A stretch of 6,792 nt of DNA from CBFGWV01 sp965652545 (GTDB lineage Bacteria > Pseudomonadota > Gammaproteobacteria > Competibacterales > Competibacteraceae). The stretch lies in NCBI GenBank assembly GCA_965652545.1, contig CBFGWV010000262.1:1-6792 (forward strand). Direction: 5' to 3'. The position numbers and the translations under genes were made by a program. Below, piece after piece: positions 5,708-6,792 of this stretch (the first letter of the stretch is position 1; every line of letters starts with the position of its first letter). The notes beneath the pieces are model-generated. The model did not search any database, was not told where the DNA came from, and worked only from the letters and a program-made list of their open reading frames with translations.

Positions 5708-6792
5708 ATGATTGCCGCTACTGTCCCACTGCCCGAGGGTTGTGTCCCCGCCTGCCCGGGTTGTCATCACCGCCACCTGCCGGCCGCCGCCAGCGCCGCG
5801 CGCAAGCAGCGCTGGCTGGAACGGGTGCTGGCCCCCTGGGCCGGGCGGATCCGGCCGTTGCGATCCGGTGGCCCGCGGCTGGGCTATCGCGACAAGGTCA
5901 GCCTGTCCACGCGTTGCATCGGCGGGCGCTGGCACATCGGCCTGTGGCGTCGCGATGAGCTCATCGATATTCCTCGCTGTCCGGTGCACAGTGCCCGCGT
6001 CAATGCCCTGGCGGATTGGGTGCGGCTCGTCGTACCGACACAGCCGCAGTGGCCGCTGGCGTTCCTGGCCGTGTCCGGTGCCCAGGCCACGCTGGTGTTC
6101 AAATCCGCCCGCTTGCCGCCGCCCGACTGGTTCAATGACGCCGCGCGCGTCGGGTTGGCCGCCGTAGGCATCGAGGGGCTGTGGATCAACAAGCATCCCT
6201 GCGCTGGCCTGCACCTGTTCGCCAAACGCGGCTGGGAGCACTGGTGGGGTGCTGCGCAATCCTGGGACGACGAGGGCCTGCGTTACGGACCGGGCAGTTT
6301 TCACCAGTTGATCGCGCCGCTGGCGCGCGAGGCGTTGGATGTCGCGGAGGACTTCCTCAGGCCGCGCGCCGGGGATACCGTGATCGACCTGTACTGCGGT
6401 CGCGGCGGCAGCCTGCGCCGCTGGCTGGCCGCCGGCAGCGCTGTGATCGGCGTCGAGGCCGGTGGGGATGCCGTCGACAGTTGCCGGGACGCTATGCCCC
6501 AGGCCACGGTGTTGCAGGGCCACTGCGCCCAGCGCCTGCCGCAGTTGCGCCAATGGCTGGCCGCGCATGGCGACGCCCGTCTGGCCTATCTCAACCCGCC
6601 CCGCACCGGTGTGGAACCAGAGGTCATACGTTGGCTGAGTGCCGAGGCCCGACCCGAACGACTGGCTTATCTATCCTGCAGCGCCGGTACGCTGGCCCGC
6701 GATCTGGTGCTGCTGGAGCATGCCGGATACGGCGTCACCGCCGTGCAACCGTTCGACTTTTTCCCGCAGACCCATCACGTGGAAACGCTGGC
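5708..6792 (+). CDS. RlmC/RlmD-family RNA m5U methyltransferase, C-terminus beyond right edge
   Basis: The frame is open from the ATG at 5708 to the end of the window (361 codons plus two bases). The TrmA/RlmC/RlmD family methylates C5 of specific uridines in 23S rRNA or tRNA using SAM. Visible features: Cys12, Cys16, Cys19 and Cys91, matching the four-cysteine iron-sulfur site of RlmC and RlmD; GPGSFHQ at 194-200 with the conserved SAM-contact Gln; SAM motif DLYCGRGG at 227-234; LNPPRTG at 295-301; YLSCSAGTLARDL at 321-333 with the probable catalytic Cys324; and FFPQTHHVE at 351-359 with the probable base Glu359. There is no N-terminal TRAM domain, and the NPPR form resembles E. coli RlmC rather than the DPPR usual in RlmD. 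RlmC is about 375 residues, so perhaps 10-20 residues are missing at the right. No Shine-Dalgarno is seen before the start; an in-frame GTG at 5657 is an alternative. The exact RNA target cannot be assigned. It is divergent from the glycosyltransferases and probably functionally unrelated. Confidence 0.9.
   Translation, partial: MIAATVPLPEGCVPACPGCHHRHLPAAASAARKQRWLERVLAPWAGRIRPLRSGGPRLGYRDKVSLSTRCIGGRWHIGLWRRDELIDIPRCPVHSARVNALADWVRLVVPTQPQWPLAFLAVSGAQATLVFKSARLPPPDWFNDAARVGLAAVGIEGLWINKHPCAGLHLFAKRGWEHWWGAAQSWDDEGLRYGPGSFHQLIAPLAREALDVAEDFLRPRAGDTVIDLYCGRGGSLRRWLAAGSAVIGVEAGGDAVDSCRDAMPQATVLQGHCAQRLPQLRQWLAAHGDARLAYLNPPRTGVEPEVIRWLSAEARPERLAYLSCSAGTLARDLVLLEHAGYGVTAVQPFDFFPQTHHVETL

Noticed and set aside
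4975..5958. Plus-strand open frame of 327 codons crossing the intergenic region
   Set aside because: It overlaps the GT2 domain antisense and then the methyltransferase in another frame. No coherent domain is seen.
5675..6568. Minus-strand open frame of 297 codons
   Set aside because: It is antisense to the methyltransferase, whose Cys cluster and SAM, NPPR and catalytic Cys motifs establish the plus-strand frame.

Overview
The window is GC-rich and almost entirely coding. It holds three protein genes around one short divergent promoter region. The base composition and the RlmC-type methyltransferase suggest a high-GC proteobacterium, most likely gammaproteobacterial. That placement is an inference and no finer assignment is supported.

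Minus strand, 5580 down to 1: two very large glycosyltransferase genes, transcribed right to left. The first (5580-2440, 1046 aa) carries an N-terminal GT2 (GT-A fold) domain, a coiled coil, a second GT-A-like domain that has lost its catalytic motifs, and a C-terminal GT4 (GT-B fold) domain. The second begins inside the stop codon of the first (ATGA overlap, 2443-2440). It stays open without a stop or frameshift to base 1 (814 codons seen) and contains two GT-B/GT4 domains in tandem. Together the two polypeptides hold five glycosyltransferase-like modules, four of which look catalytic. Such genes typically build surface polysaccharide (O-antigen, capsule, exopolysaccharide) or glycosylate surface proteins. 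The acceptor and sugars cannot be read from the sequence.

5581-5707: a 127-bp divergent intergenic region with a weak candidate promoter for the glycosyltransferase operon, a GC-rich inverted repeat and a small AT-rich palindrome.

Plus strand, 5708 to 6792 (open at the right edge): an RNA m5U methyltransferase of the TrmA/RlmC/RlmD family, most like RlmC. It has an N-terminal cysteine cluster, SAM-binding motif, NPPR motif, catalytic Cys and C-terminal Glu. It is a housekeeping-type gene that probably marks the border of the polysaccharide locus.

I found no RNA gene, CRISPR array, insertion sequence, attachment site or convincing terminator. No wholly new system is evident. The most unusual items are the domain architecture of the two glycosyltransferases, including a probable pseudoenzyme domain, and the compact cysteine cluster of the methyltransferase.
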